Shown here piece after piece: positions 33,391 through 41,411 of a stretch of 47,789 nucleotides of DNA. The notes beneath the pieces were generated by a model. The model worked only from the letters and a program-made list of their open reading frames with translations, ran no database searches and was not told where the DNA came from. Made by a program: the position numbers and the translations under genes. Source of the DNA: Brasilonema sp. CT11. Lineage in GTDB: Bacteria > Cyanobacteriota > Cyanobacteriia > Cyanobacteriales > Nostocaceae. Within the stretch, counting starts at the first letter, position 1. Each line of letters begins with the position of its first letter. Where the stretch lies: positions 1 through 47,789 of the forward strand of contig NZ_JABXYX010000056.1 in the NCBI RefSeq assembly GCF_017982655.1, read 5' to 3'.

Positions 33391-33720
33391 TTAAGGTTGT
33401 ACCTCAACATCCCAAGGTCGAACCACTCTTGTCACCCCTTCAACATTCACTTGGACAAGCCAGGAGGTTCCTCCGCGCCGCACATCAGTCACAATTCCCT
33501 CTTTACTTTCACCAAAGAGTTTTTCGTTAATGACTTTAATTCTTGCTCCTATCTGAATTTCGTATGGCGGTGCGTAAGCTTTGGAAACTGAACCAACATT
33601 TTTATTAGGAATAGCCAATTTGCCCTCTTTGATACGCTCTAGAGCATCGGACATTTTTTCCAAAGCAAGCGTCTGGCGAAGTTGAAGTTGAAGCAATAAA
33701 TCTATTTGATCTGATGTCAT
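33391..33720 (-). CDS. Hypothetical protein with N-terminal helix and SH3/KOW-like C-terminal domain
   Basis: A 109-residue protein. Residues 1-35 form a leucine-rich amphipathic helix (SDQIDLLLQLQLRQTLALEK), probably a coiled coil. Residues about 55-107 are strand-rich (IGARIKVINEKLFGESKEGI, then VTDVRRGGTSWLVQVNVEGV and VRPWDVEV), with the look of a small SH3-like or KOW barrel. No family name is recognised. It is alone on the minus strand, bounded by palindromes on both sides. Confidence 0.7.
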   Translation of the reverse strand: MTSDQIDLLLQLQLRQTLALEKMSDALERIKEGKLAIPNKNVGSVSKAYAPPYEIQIGARIKVINEKLFGESKEGIVTDVRRGGTSWLVQVNVEGVTRVVRPWDVEVQP

Positions 33721-33810
33721 AGTTTTATATTGTAAGGTTGCTAATAATTATTAGATTTCCCCTCAGTGCTTCAGCTGCAAAAGATAATTGTATTAATACT
33801 CAGTTGCCTA

Positions 33811-34036
33811 CCTCACCCCGCCCTTACGGGCACCCCTCTCCTTACTAAGGCTACCGTGTACACACATCTCGGTCAAAACCTCACCCTCGCTTTTAGCTGC
33901 GCTAAAATCTTTCCCTCTCCTTAGTAAGGAGAGGGATGTCCGTGAGGACAGGGTGAGGTTCCAAAGGAATTTTGGGTAATTCGATGACTTGTGTGTACAC
34001 CGTAGCCTTACTAAGGAGAGGGGAAGGGGTGAGGTT
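33811..34036. mobile_element. MITE-like nested palindrome between two minus-strand genes
   Basis: The left arm 33833-33865 (contains CTCTCCTTACTAAGGCTACC) and the right arm 33991-34023 are inverted copies with 32 of 33 matches. The outer ends (CCTCACCCC / GGGGTGAGG) also pair. The centre holds another palindrome (CTCTCCTTAGTAAGGAGAG, near 33935). No ORF. Confidence 0.65.
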
Positions 34037-34040
34037 GTCA

Positions 34041-35114
34041 TCACTTAATTCTCACAAATCCAGCCTTTTGAATAAGTTCTTGACCTTGAGGTGTCAGCAG
34101 CCAGTTTGCATAAGCATCCCCTGCTTGCTGCTCTGTTTGACCATTTTGTTTTAAAATCACAAATAAATTGCGGGTAATTGGGTAGTCCCCACTACGAAAT
34201 GCCAGAGCATTCAACTGGTTATGCTTGCTGGGACATTCAGACAGAGGTATGAAGGGTTCTTGGTAAGGAGGTACAAATTGCCCCGAAATACGCCCTACTG
34301 GCAGAGACTTAATTGTGCATTGGGGCACAACCTCTGGGGCAGAAGCATAGTAAATTCCACCAGGACTCGAAGCCAGTTTTCTCAAAGCTTCAGTAGTCGT
34401 GTTAATATAACTTACGTTATTCCCAAAATTCTCTTTATTTAAAATATTTTCGACAAAGAACTCCGCTGTACCGCCAGCTTCTTTGCTGCGAGTGTATGCT
34501 ACAATAGGTAAACTAGGACCGCCCACTTGTTGCCAGTTAGTTATCTTGCCAGTGTAAATGTCTTTGATCTGGGAGACGGTTAAACCAGGAATGTTAAGGC
34601 TTGGGTTGACGGCGATCGCAATACCATCAATTGCTACTGGAATTTCTTTAAGACTAAATCCTTTCTGTAGTGCTTTTTGGTTTTCTTCACCCTGAATTGA
34701 GCGAGAAGATTGAGAAAAAGCGAGTTGATTATCTATCAACATCCGAATGCCAGTGCCAGAACCTGGCTTTTCAGCAGCGGGTTGAATGTAGCGTAAAGTA
34801 AACTGAGGGCAGATGCTTTGAAGCACTGGGTCTACGTCTCTACGGATGGGTGCCCATGTTGTACTACCACCGTAGTTGAATGTCCCCGCTGGTAGATTTG
34901 GTACACTACAACTTGTTGTCGTAGGGTTTTGAATAGCAGAGTTATTAGCTGGATTATTATTTACCGAAGGATTGACAACACGATTAGAATTAACTTGGTT
35001 TGTATTACTTATTTTAGCCCAGCGTTCTATAAGAAACCATAAGCCAGCAAAGGTTAAGCCAAGCGTTATAAGAATGGCTAGGAAAATGCTAAGCGTTTCG
35101 TTTTTCTGAGACAT
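34041..35114 (-). CDS. Membrane-anchored PstS-like substrate-binding protein
   Basis: A 357-residue protein. A single N-terminal membrane helix (about residues 9-30) and an Asn-rich linker (38-68) lead to a type II periplasmic binding fold. It shows NYGGSTTWAPI, then GSGTGIRMLIDNQLAFSQSS, then IPVAIDGIAIAVNP, GLTVSQIKDIYTGKITNWQQ, YTRSKEAGGTAEFF and a C-terminal LLTPQGQELIQKAGFVRI. These features fit PstS/SphX phosphate-binding proteins, though no pstCAB is near. It follows the kinase gene by 26 bases in the same operon, so the pair may sense phosphate or another anion outside and signal inside. The anchor replaces a cleavable signal. Confidence 0.9.
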   Translation of the reverse strand: MSQKNETLSIFLAILITLGLTFAGLWFLIERWAKISNTNQVNSNRVVNPSVNNNPANNSAIQNPTTTSCSVPNLPAGTFNYGGSTTWAPIRRDVDPVLQSICPQFTLRYIQPAAEKPGSGTGIRMLIDNQLAFSQSSRSIQGEENQKALQKGFSLKEIPVAIDGIAIAVNPSLNIPGLTVSQIKDIYTGKITNWQQVGGPSLPIVAYTRSKEAGGTAEFFVENILNKENFGNNVSYINTTTEALRKLASSPGGIYYASAPEVVPQCTIKSLPVGRISGQFVPPYQEPFIPLSECPSKHNQLNALAFRSGDYPITRNLFVILKQNGQTEQQAGDAYANWLLTPQGQELIQKAGFVRIK

Positions 35115-35140
35115 AAATGGGTATTAGCAGCAGAAGAAGT

Positions 35141-36568
35141 TTATAGCAGCAGAGATAACAATTTGTAAATAAGACGAAATAGTGCTGTGGCTGCGATCGC
35201 CATTAAAGCTGCTGCAACAGACAAAATAATAACTTGCTGAATGGTTAAACCGCCCCGTAACAAGAATAAAACAATCGGTAATGTGATTGCAGGAAAAATT
35301 AACAAATCAGATCCTCCAATCCATCGCCTCGATTGGGCAAAAATTAATCCTGATAAAATGACACAAGCAGCAGCCAAAGTGATGACTGGCGATCGCAGCA
35401 AACTGAAAAGACCAATTGTTATCAATGCTCCTTCAAACCCACTAAACGCTGCTCTAGCTAATAATTTAATTAAAGAAAATTGTTGTTTTACAGGCCCAGT
35501 CGCAGAAACGGATTGCTTTTGTACTGGGGGTTGAGTCTGTATTTGCTGTGATTGTGGTTGTGGGGTGACAGAAGGCTGACCGGGATTAATGTATGTAGAA
35601 GGTATATGCTTTTGAGGTGCATTGAGGGCATCTAGAACCTCCTGCGCCAATTGATAGCGTTGATTAGCCGCGCTTAGAAGCATCTTATCTAAAATATCAG
35701 CAAGGTGTGGGCTGACACTCACATGACTCCGCCATTTCCACTGGTTACTATACGCATCGAACAGTTGAGTTATCTCTGTTTCGCCCGTTAATAACATCAG
35801 GATTGTCACAGCCAAAGCGTACAAATCAGTAGATGGAAATACTTGACCTCCGGACATTTGTTCGGGTGGAGCAAATCCCATAGAATATATATTAGTGGAA
35901 GGAGCAGATGCACCAATGGGAGCGTTTGTAACCAGTTTAACTGCGCCAAAATCTAGCAAGAAAAGTTTGCCATAGCGATCGCGCATGATGTTAGAAGGTT
36001 TGATGTCTCTGTGGATAATATTTTTTTGATGAACAAACTTGAGTATTTTGAGAATTTCTTGCAGAATTTCTAAAACTTCTTGTTCTGAGTACTTGCCTTT
36101 TTGGGCTAATTCTTCCTCTAAGTTTTGTCCGTCAATATATTCTTGTACTAAATAAAAGAACTGGTCTTGCTCTCCTGCTTGTAAGCTGGGAATGATCACT
36201 GGAAAGAAAGCGTATAAGTCTGGAATTTGATCATGTTGGCGTCCAATGTCCTCTAAGACGACTGCCTCTCGTTCAAAGAGATCTTGTGCTAGTTGTAGTT
36301 GAGTTGGACTTAAATCTCCCGCAGGTTGAAACTGCTTCACTACACATTGGCGCATTCCTGGGGTACGGCGATCGCGTGCCAAAAACGCTGCTCCAAATCC
36401 GCCCCGTCCTAAAAGCTTTACCGGCAAATAGCGTCCGTCTAACATGAGCGGCATTCCGCAAGCAGTACAGTATTTCTGCTGCACTGTTCTGATGGTCCCA
36501 TGATCATCTAAATCTGAAAAATAATTTTGTGGGCGGGGGCAGCGTGGACGAGTACAATAAATTTCCAT
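35141..36568 (-). CDS. Ser/Thr protein kinase with N-terminal four-Cys zinc-ribbon and C-terminal membrane helices
   Basis: About 475 residues from the ATG at 36568 (upstream codons are repeat DNA). The N-terminus has four or more Cys (YCTRPRCPRP ... YCTACGMPLML), the 4-Cys module of cyanobacterial kinases. The kinase core has LLGRGGFGAAFLARD, CVVKQF, HRDIKPSNIM, LLDFGAVK and APPEQMSGG, all catalytic residues kept. A Gln/Pro-rich linker (about 315-355) precedes three or four hydrophobic helices in the last 110 residues. The membrane location and the adjacent PstS-like gene suggest a sensor kinase pair. Tandem heptamers abut the start, so the promoter must lie in or beyond repeat DNA. Confidence 0.93.
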   Translation of the reverse strand: MEIYCTRPRCPRPQNYFSDLDDHGTIRTVQQKYCTACGMPLMLDGRYLPVKLLGRGGFGAAFLARDRRTPGMRQCVVKQFQPAGDLSPTQLQLAQDLFEREAVVLEDIGRQHDQIPDLYAFFPVIIPSLQAGEQDQFFYLVQEYIDGQNLEEELAQKGKYSEQEVLEILQEILKILKFVHQKNIIHRDIKPSNIMRDRYGKLFLLDFGAVKLVTNAPIGASAPSTNIYSMGFAPPEQMSGGQVFPSTDLYALAVTILMLLTGETEITQLFDAYSNQWKWRSHVSVSPHLADILDKMLLSAANQRYQLAQEVLDALNAPQKHIPSTYINPGQPSVTPQPQSQQIQTQPPVQKQSVSATGPVKQQFSLIKLLARAAFSGFEGALITIGLFSLLRSPVITLAAACVILSGLIFAQSRRWIGGSDLLIFPAITLPIVLFLLRGGLTIQQVIILSVAAALMAIAATALFRLIYKLLSLLL

Positions 36569-36570
36569 AC

Positions 36571-37040
36571 TCAACACTCAATACTCAAACTCAATACTCA
36601 ACACTCAATAGTCAATAGTCAAGAGCGCTTAACTAATAAACATCACTTGTGCGCCTCCTGCTGCAGCTGCCCACTACAGCTACAGCGTAAGCATTGCTCT
36701 TGTACAGCAGGCACGCGAACAATGGGGGAGCGAGGGGTTTCCTCTGGGGATGAGCCCTGAAGGGGAAGTTTTTCCCCTATGTTCGCTGGGGATGCCGGTT
36801 CCCTCTGTAGGAATTGCCCTATGCTTGCGGCACGGGTGCGCCGTTTGCGCAGCGTCTGGTGGAGGAGATACGGGTATGCCTATAGCACGCCTAACGGAAG
36901 AGCGCCAGTCGGGAGACAAGGACTGCAGCGCTGGACTCACCCTTCGGGTATCTCCTTCACCAGACGCGCTCGTCCCAAGGGGAGCCAGTCACCTGCGGAG
37001 GGAAACCCTCCCGCAGTGCTGGACTCACCGCACTGCCTCC
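36571..37040. repeat. STRR heptamers and REP cluster (non-coding, about 470 bases)
   Basis: 36571-36622 consists of ACTCAAC/ACTCAAT/AGTCAAT heptamers. 36650-37040 is GC-rich and full of palindromic pieces. GCGTCTGGTGGAGGAGATAC (36852-36871) pairs with GTATCTCCTTCACCAGACGC (36948-36967). The end (CTGCGGAGGGAAACCCTCCC, then GCAGTGCTGGACTCACC) belongs to the same family as 6885-6945 and 13275-13375. Several frames are open through it, but they are products of the repeats. Confidence 0.75.
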
Positions 37041-37053
37041 TAATGACTACATC

Positions 37054-38067
37054 TTAATCATCGTCGTCAAAATTATGCGCTCCTACATCCACTGTACTAA
37101 CCATTACGGCTTTGCGTGATGTTTTTAACATTTCTAGATTCCATCCCGGTGCAGTAAACTGGGGTAGAATTTCCCGACTAAACGCTTCTGCTGCCTTAGA
37201 TCTGTAACGATTAGGATTAAAAACCAGGTTTAGCATCCGCTTGACTATCACACCTTCGATGGGAGCACTGTGTAGCACTCCCATTTGTAACTCTTTAGCT
37301 ATTGCCGAAGTCGAGACAAAGGCAGCCCCCAAACCGGATTGCACGGCATTTTTTATAGCTTCTATGGAGTTTAGTTCCATTTCGATTTTAAAACGCCGCG
37401 TGTCAATGTCACAGCGTGATAGTACTTGGTCAATGACCTTGCGGATAGTAGATTGAGAATCGAGAGCTATGAACTCTAATTTATATAGGTCTTCTCTTTG
37501 AATCGTTTCAAGTTTGGCAAAGGGATGAACTACAGGTATAATAAGTGACAGTTCATCTTCTGCATATGGAATAATATCCAAAGATTCCGCGAGTTCACCA
37601 GGAATTTCGCCACCGATGATTGCCAAATCCACCTGTCCGTTAGCTACACTCCAAGTGGTTCTGCGGGTGGAGTGGACGTGCAATTGCACTGCTACATCTG
37701 GATATTTTTGTCGGAACATCCCAATCATCCGGGGTAAAAGATAGGTGCCGGTGGTTTGAGAAGCACCAATAATCAAAGTACCGCCTTGGAGATTTTGTAA
37801 ATCCTCAATAGCGCGGCAGGTTTCCTGACACAGGCTGAGGATTTTCTCACCGTAACTCAGAAGTAAATGTCCAGCTTCGGTTAGTTGTGCACGACGTCCT
37901 CCACGGTCAAATAATGGAACATCCAGTTGCCGTTCTAGGTTTTGCACTTGCAAGCTAACAGCAGGCTGGGATACATAAAGGCTATCAGCGGCACGCTTGA
38001 AGCTTCCTTCTGCGGCGATCGCTTTGAGAATACGTAACTGATCTAAAGTGAAAGGAAGGTCAGACAT
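37054..38067 (-). CDS. rbcR: LysR-family transcriptional regulator, RbcR type
   Basis: A 337-residue protein from the ATG at 38067 ([20 protein letters not shown]). The N-terminal winged HTH is [20 protein letters not shown]. The substrate-binding domain has [20 protein letters not shown] and [20 protein letters not shown], characteristic of cyanobacterial RbcR rather than CmpR or NdhR. RbcR-type proteins control RuBisCO and carbon-metabolism genes. The conserved neighbourhood with nnrU-like, ndhF and ndhD supports orthology. The C-terminus has an extra Asp tail (NFDDDD). No binding site could be pointed to with confidence. Confidence 0.9.
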   Translation of the reverse strand: MSDLPFTLDQLRILKAIAAEGSFKRAADSLYVSQPAVSLQVQNLERQLDVPLFDRGGRRAQLTEAGHLLLSYGEKILSLCQETCRAIEDLQNLQGGTLIIGASQTTGTYLLPRMIGMFRQKYPDVAVQLHVHSTRRTTWSVANGQVDLAIIGGEIPGELAESLDIIPYAEDELSLIIPVVHPFAKLETIQREDLYKLEFIALDSQSTIRKVIDQVLSRCDIDTRRFKIEMELNSIEAIKNAVQSGLGAAFVSTSAIAKELQMGVLHSAPIEGVIVKRMLNLVFNPNRYRSKAAEAFSREILPQFTAPGWNLEMLKTSRKAVMVSTVDVGAHNFDDDD

Positions 38068-38429
38068 AAGGCTAAACCCACAAACTTTGAGCATGAGCGG
38101 CAGTCTTGTACAAACCAGCGTAAAAAAACTTCACAACAGGGCACGATTTGTTGCATCTTAAATTTGGAGACTTTACTCGAAAAAGACAGTAGCATACCAT
38201 CTTGACTAAAGTTCTCTTTTCTACAACTAACCCTAATAAGTAGTAGATTTTCTGGAGAATTCTGTCTAAACTCCACTCTGGGTTTCAAAAGCTTGAACGC
38301 TTTTTTGTTTTCGTTTCAAAATCCCATGCACCCCTCTATGCTTCCCCCAGCAAGGAGAGACTATGATTTTGTTGCCCCGGAATAGAGAGATTTTCAGGGG
38401 GTAGGCTGTTACAATAATTTCCGTTTGAC
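38068..38429. other. Spacer upstream of rbcR
   Basis: It contains the rbcR promoter region and the 3' flank of a decayed transposase. No gene or strong inverted repeat was recognised. Confidence 0.5.
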
Positions 38430-38960
38430 TTGCGTCTTGCCGGAGTAACAACGTTTTCATTGCCACATTTTGCCCTCCAACCAAATCTGCACATAGCTGC
38501 AATCCACGACTTCCACCACAGTAAACCGTTAATCCAAGGTTCGGGACAACTGTCTTTGTTTGTATGTCCCCCACAAGGATAAGATTGACTGCTACAGTCT
38601 GCATCCACTCTTATAGCTGAAGAATTATTCATGACTACTTTATGGTGGATGAAGCCATCTAATTCAGCATACGACCATTTGGACTGGGAGACTTTTGGTT
38701 TTCCCAGCGGATGGTCATAAAAAACAGGGGACAGATGACAGGGTTGTGCCCTGTTTTCTATCCTCTGCTCCATGCCATTATATATTTTTTTACTGGTTAA
38801 ATTGGGAAAGATACGCAAGTCCCAAGTCCATTTTTTCAGTTTAATAAAGTTTTTGCCAATGACAACTTCTTTCGTAATATGGTTATTAATATCAGAAGTA
38901 AATTGTTTAGCTGTTCCATAAAGTGCCATTAATCTACATTTTCTTGAGGGAGTTTTTTTG
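38430..38960 (-). pseudogene. TnpB-like (IS200/IS605 or IS607 type) transposase-associated gene remnant
   Basis: On the minus strand the frame shows FTSDINNHITKEVV, then SKWSYAELDGFIHHK, then SSQSYPCGGHTNKD. In a second frame after about base 38541 it continues NLGLTVYCGGSRGL, then CADLVGGQNVAMKTLLLRQD. These match in order the TnpB core: FTxDINHxISK, WxFxEL..fieYK, tSQxCxxCG and hADLVgARNI. There is at least one frameshift, zinc-ribbon Cys are lost and the RuvC Asp/Glu residues are not placed. The gene is dead. Confidence 0.65.
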
Positions 38961-39384
38961 TGCTTTGCTGTTGTCTGAGTATGGTCATTGCGACTGACTG
39001 CTTTGTGCTGTACCTCTTTTTTTGATGTGATCAGAGCTAGATAGTTTTGTAAGCTAATATCTGATGATACTTTATTATTCTCAAATGCCATCGATGCTGT
39101 GTCGTTCAAACAACTTTGTTCAGTCAGATATACTTCCCCTAACAAATTTTCCTTTTCTCAAGTCCTAATTAACTTCAGCTTGTCAATGATAAGTGGCTTA
39201 AGTTCAGATGGTCGCTTTTTCATTAGGTGATTCTATTTTATGGTGCGCGTGTTGGCACTCAACTTGAGTTCACCCAACGCACATACTGTATGGGGACAGG
39301 ATATCCTGCCTAAGATTTTTTTACATAGTTTGTGGTATTGGTTGTACTAAATTAGGCTTTCTTTAAGTTACTTCATTTGTGTAT

Positions 39385-40101
39385 ATGATGCAGCCGACTT
39401 GGTTGACCCTTAGTCATTTTGTCATCCTAGGACTACTATTTGGTTTTGCAATTGTCCATAGTGGAGGCGCAGCCCTGCGCCCGTGGGCAGAAAAGCATAT
39501 TGGATGTAGGCTCTATCGCATTATTTTTGCATTTAGTAGCCTGCCGTTGGCTGTCATCTTAATTATTTACTTTTTTAACCACCGCTACGATGGCTTGCAA
39601 CTTTGGTACGTCCAAAATGTACCTGGAGTCCAGCCATTGGTATGGGTACTCTCAGCTATTTCGTTTTTGTTTTTGTATCCTGCTACTTTCAATCTCCTAG
39701 AAATTGCTGCTATCCAAAAGCCTCAGGTACATCTTTTTGAAATAGGAATTATTCGCATTACTCGCCATCCACAGATGGTGGGACAAATTATCTGGTGTGT
39801 TGCTCATACCTTGTGGTTGGGTACAAGTTTTACACTTGTCACTTCAATTGGTTTAGTGTTACACCATTTATTCGGAGTATGGCACGGGGATCGCCGTTTA
39901 AGCGCTCGCTATGGAGAAGCTTATGCTCAAGTAAAACAGCGTACTTCCATCATGCCCTTTGCTGCTATACTTGAGGGTCGTCAATCTATCTTATGGCAGG
40001 AATTTTTACGTCCGTCTTATCTGGGGGTTGCTATTTTTGTGCTATTACTTTGGTGGTCACACCCTCTATTGCTCGAAGCAACAAGTAAAATTGAATTATG
40101 A
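39385..40101 (+). CDS. NnrU-family membrane protein (Z-ISO-like)
   Basis: About 238 residues from the ATG at 39385 (a GTG is 6 bases upstream, another ATG 3 bases downstream). Six or seven hydrophobic helices. Family signs are the His in FAIVHSGGAALRPW, the motif ITRHPQMVGQIIWC, then LWLGTS and HHLFGVWHGDRRLSARYG. NnrU proteins are named from denitrifiers, but cyanobacterial and plant homologues include the heme-dependent 15-cis-zeta-carotene isomerase Z-ISO. That function is possible here. It sits between rbcR and ndhF, a neighbourhood I recall from Nostoc. Confidence 0.88.
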   Translation: MMQPTWLTLSHFVILGLLFGFAIVHSGGAALRPWAEKHIGCRLYRIIFAFSSLPLAVILIIYFFNHRYDGLQLWYVQNVPGVQPLVWVLSAISFLFLYPATFNLLEIAAIQKPQVHLFEIGIIRITRHPQMVGQIIWCVAHTLWLGTSFTLVTSIGLVLHHLFGVWHGDRRLSARYGEAYAQVKQRTSIMPFAAILEGRQSILWQEFLRPSYLGVAIFVLLLWWSHPLLLEATSKIEL

Positions 40102-40712
40102 TTTTAATAGAATGGCATTTATCTACAGAAGTTGATGAGATTAAATATTAATTTGATCTCATCCACTGCCACCAAATCAATGTAGGATTAATTGAAGTAG
40201 CTGTCAGTGGGGGTGCGCTTAGTCGTTTTTAAATTTGAAATTTGGTAATTGCTGGTCAATTGCCAAAGTAGGGAAAAACTTGATAATTCGCTATTTTCTT
40301 TTCTATAATCAGCTTTAGTTGCTCAAATTTAGTGAATAAAACAAGATAGCCAACAGCGACCAATACTTGAGAAAATCCTCAATACTTGTGCGAGAGCGTC
40401 TAGTTCCAGCAGCATTGCCACAGGCAATAATGGTACTATTTCTTTTTGCAGAAGCCTAAGAAAACTACCCACGGTTATGATAGGTGTCTGGAGGAAAGTT
40501 GTCGCACAGGTCAGGTCAACAGCAGATTGGTGTAAAGATACCCTGACAATAACGACTATAAAACCAAAAAGTTTGAGAGAGTTACCATCTTGAATGTTTT
40601 GCCAGCTTCTTTGTCAGTTCTGCAATGGATAATATTTACAAAATCCTGACAATGGACTCCCAAAGCTGACAGTTAGTTTTGATATCAAAACCATATAAAT
40701 TCTAGAGGCGTC
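40102..40712. other. Intergenic region of about 600 bases
   Basis: GATGAGAT (40134-40141) and ATCTCATC (40156-40163) form a perfect 8-bp stem 32 bases after the NnrU stop, a possible weak terminator. The rest shows no ORF with recognisable content. Confidence 0.5.
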
Positions 40713-41099
40713 ATGGTGTTGTCGGTTAGTGAGCGGACATTTTCTCAAGAAGTTTTAGAATCTTCAATTCCTGTTTTAGTAAATTTTGAAGCACCTTGGT
40801 GTGGGTTGTGTCGAATTATCCACCCTTTATTATTGCAATTTAAAGCTCAATGCGGTGACCAAATTAAATTAGTAGGGGTAAACGCTGATGACAATTTTAA
40901 ACTCGCCACAAAATATAAACTGAAATCACTGCCAACTTTAGTGTTGATCGAAAATGGCATAGTCTGCCAGCGTTTGGAAAGTTTTCGTGGACGAGAAGAT
41001 TTACTCTTAGCTTTGGAAGATATGAAAGTCTGTTACACCAACCGCCCTAAAACTTACCATCGGCAAAAAATAGCGGATTTAGGTTGTCGTTCTGCGTAA
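40713..41099 (+). CDS. Thioredoxin-like protein with CGLC active site
   Basis: A 128-residue protein. The thioredoxin fold is clear: VLVNFEAPWCGLCRIIHPLL at the active site, KLVGVNADDN, the cis-Pro in SLPTLVLIENG and the later GREDLLLALE. The second active-site residue pair is Gly-Leu (CGLC) instead of Gly-Pro (CGPC), which usually makes the disulfide more oxidising. A 20-residue basic tail follows the fold. GAGG lies 5 bases before the ATG. It lies upstream of ndhF on the same strand but is separated by a strong terminator. Confidence 0.9.
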   Translation: MVLSVSERTFSQEVLESSIPVLVNFEAPWCGLCRIIHPLLLQFKAQCGDQIKLVGVNADDNFKLATKYKLKSLPTLVLIENGIVCQRLESFRGREDLLLALEDMKVCYTNRPKTYHRQKIADLGCRSA

Positions 41100-41302
41100 A
41101 GAGTGATTATAGTGAACCAGCGCTATGCACCAAGAATATCCCCCTCTAGCGAGGAGTGGTGCAAGCGCAAAGCGTACGGCTGGCTGCAAGAACGTTTAAG
41201 GGTTCGTGCGCTCTGCGCATAAGCGCAGGGTAATGACTCATTATCCCTTTGTCCGCTTGTCCTCTTGATTGACTGATGACCAAATCTAAAACCAAACTTA
41301 AT

Positions 41303-41337
41303 TACCCCACCCAATAACTATTGTGTGGGGTATTTTA
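41303..41337 (+). terminator. Strong rho-independent terminator before ndhF
   Basis: TACCCCAC (41303-41310) pairs with GTGGGGTA (41325-41332), and inside CAATA pairs with TATTG after single mismatches; TTTT follows. It ends transcription from the thioredoxin side. The 41100-41300 stretch before it holds palindromic spacer repeat (GTGCGCTCTGCGCATAAGCG), a relative of one near 26401. Confidence 0.85.
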
Positions 41338-41411
41338 TCCTAAAGTGTGTGTGTCACAATTATTAACAGTTCCGACAAATTAGTCAAGAATTCTAAAAGT
41401 AGGCGTCAGTG

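Noticed and set aside
36680-37057. Several overlapping frames on both strands in the GC-rich spacer before rbcR.
   Set aside because: They are translations of REP palindromes; the protein sequences are low-information and frame-independent.
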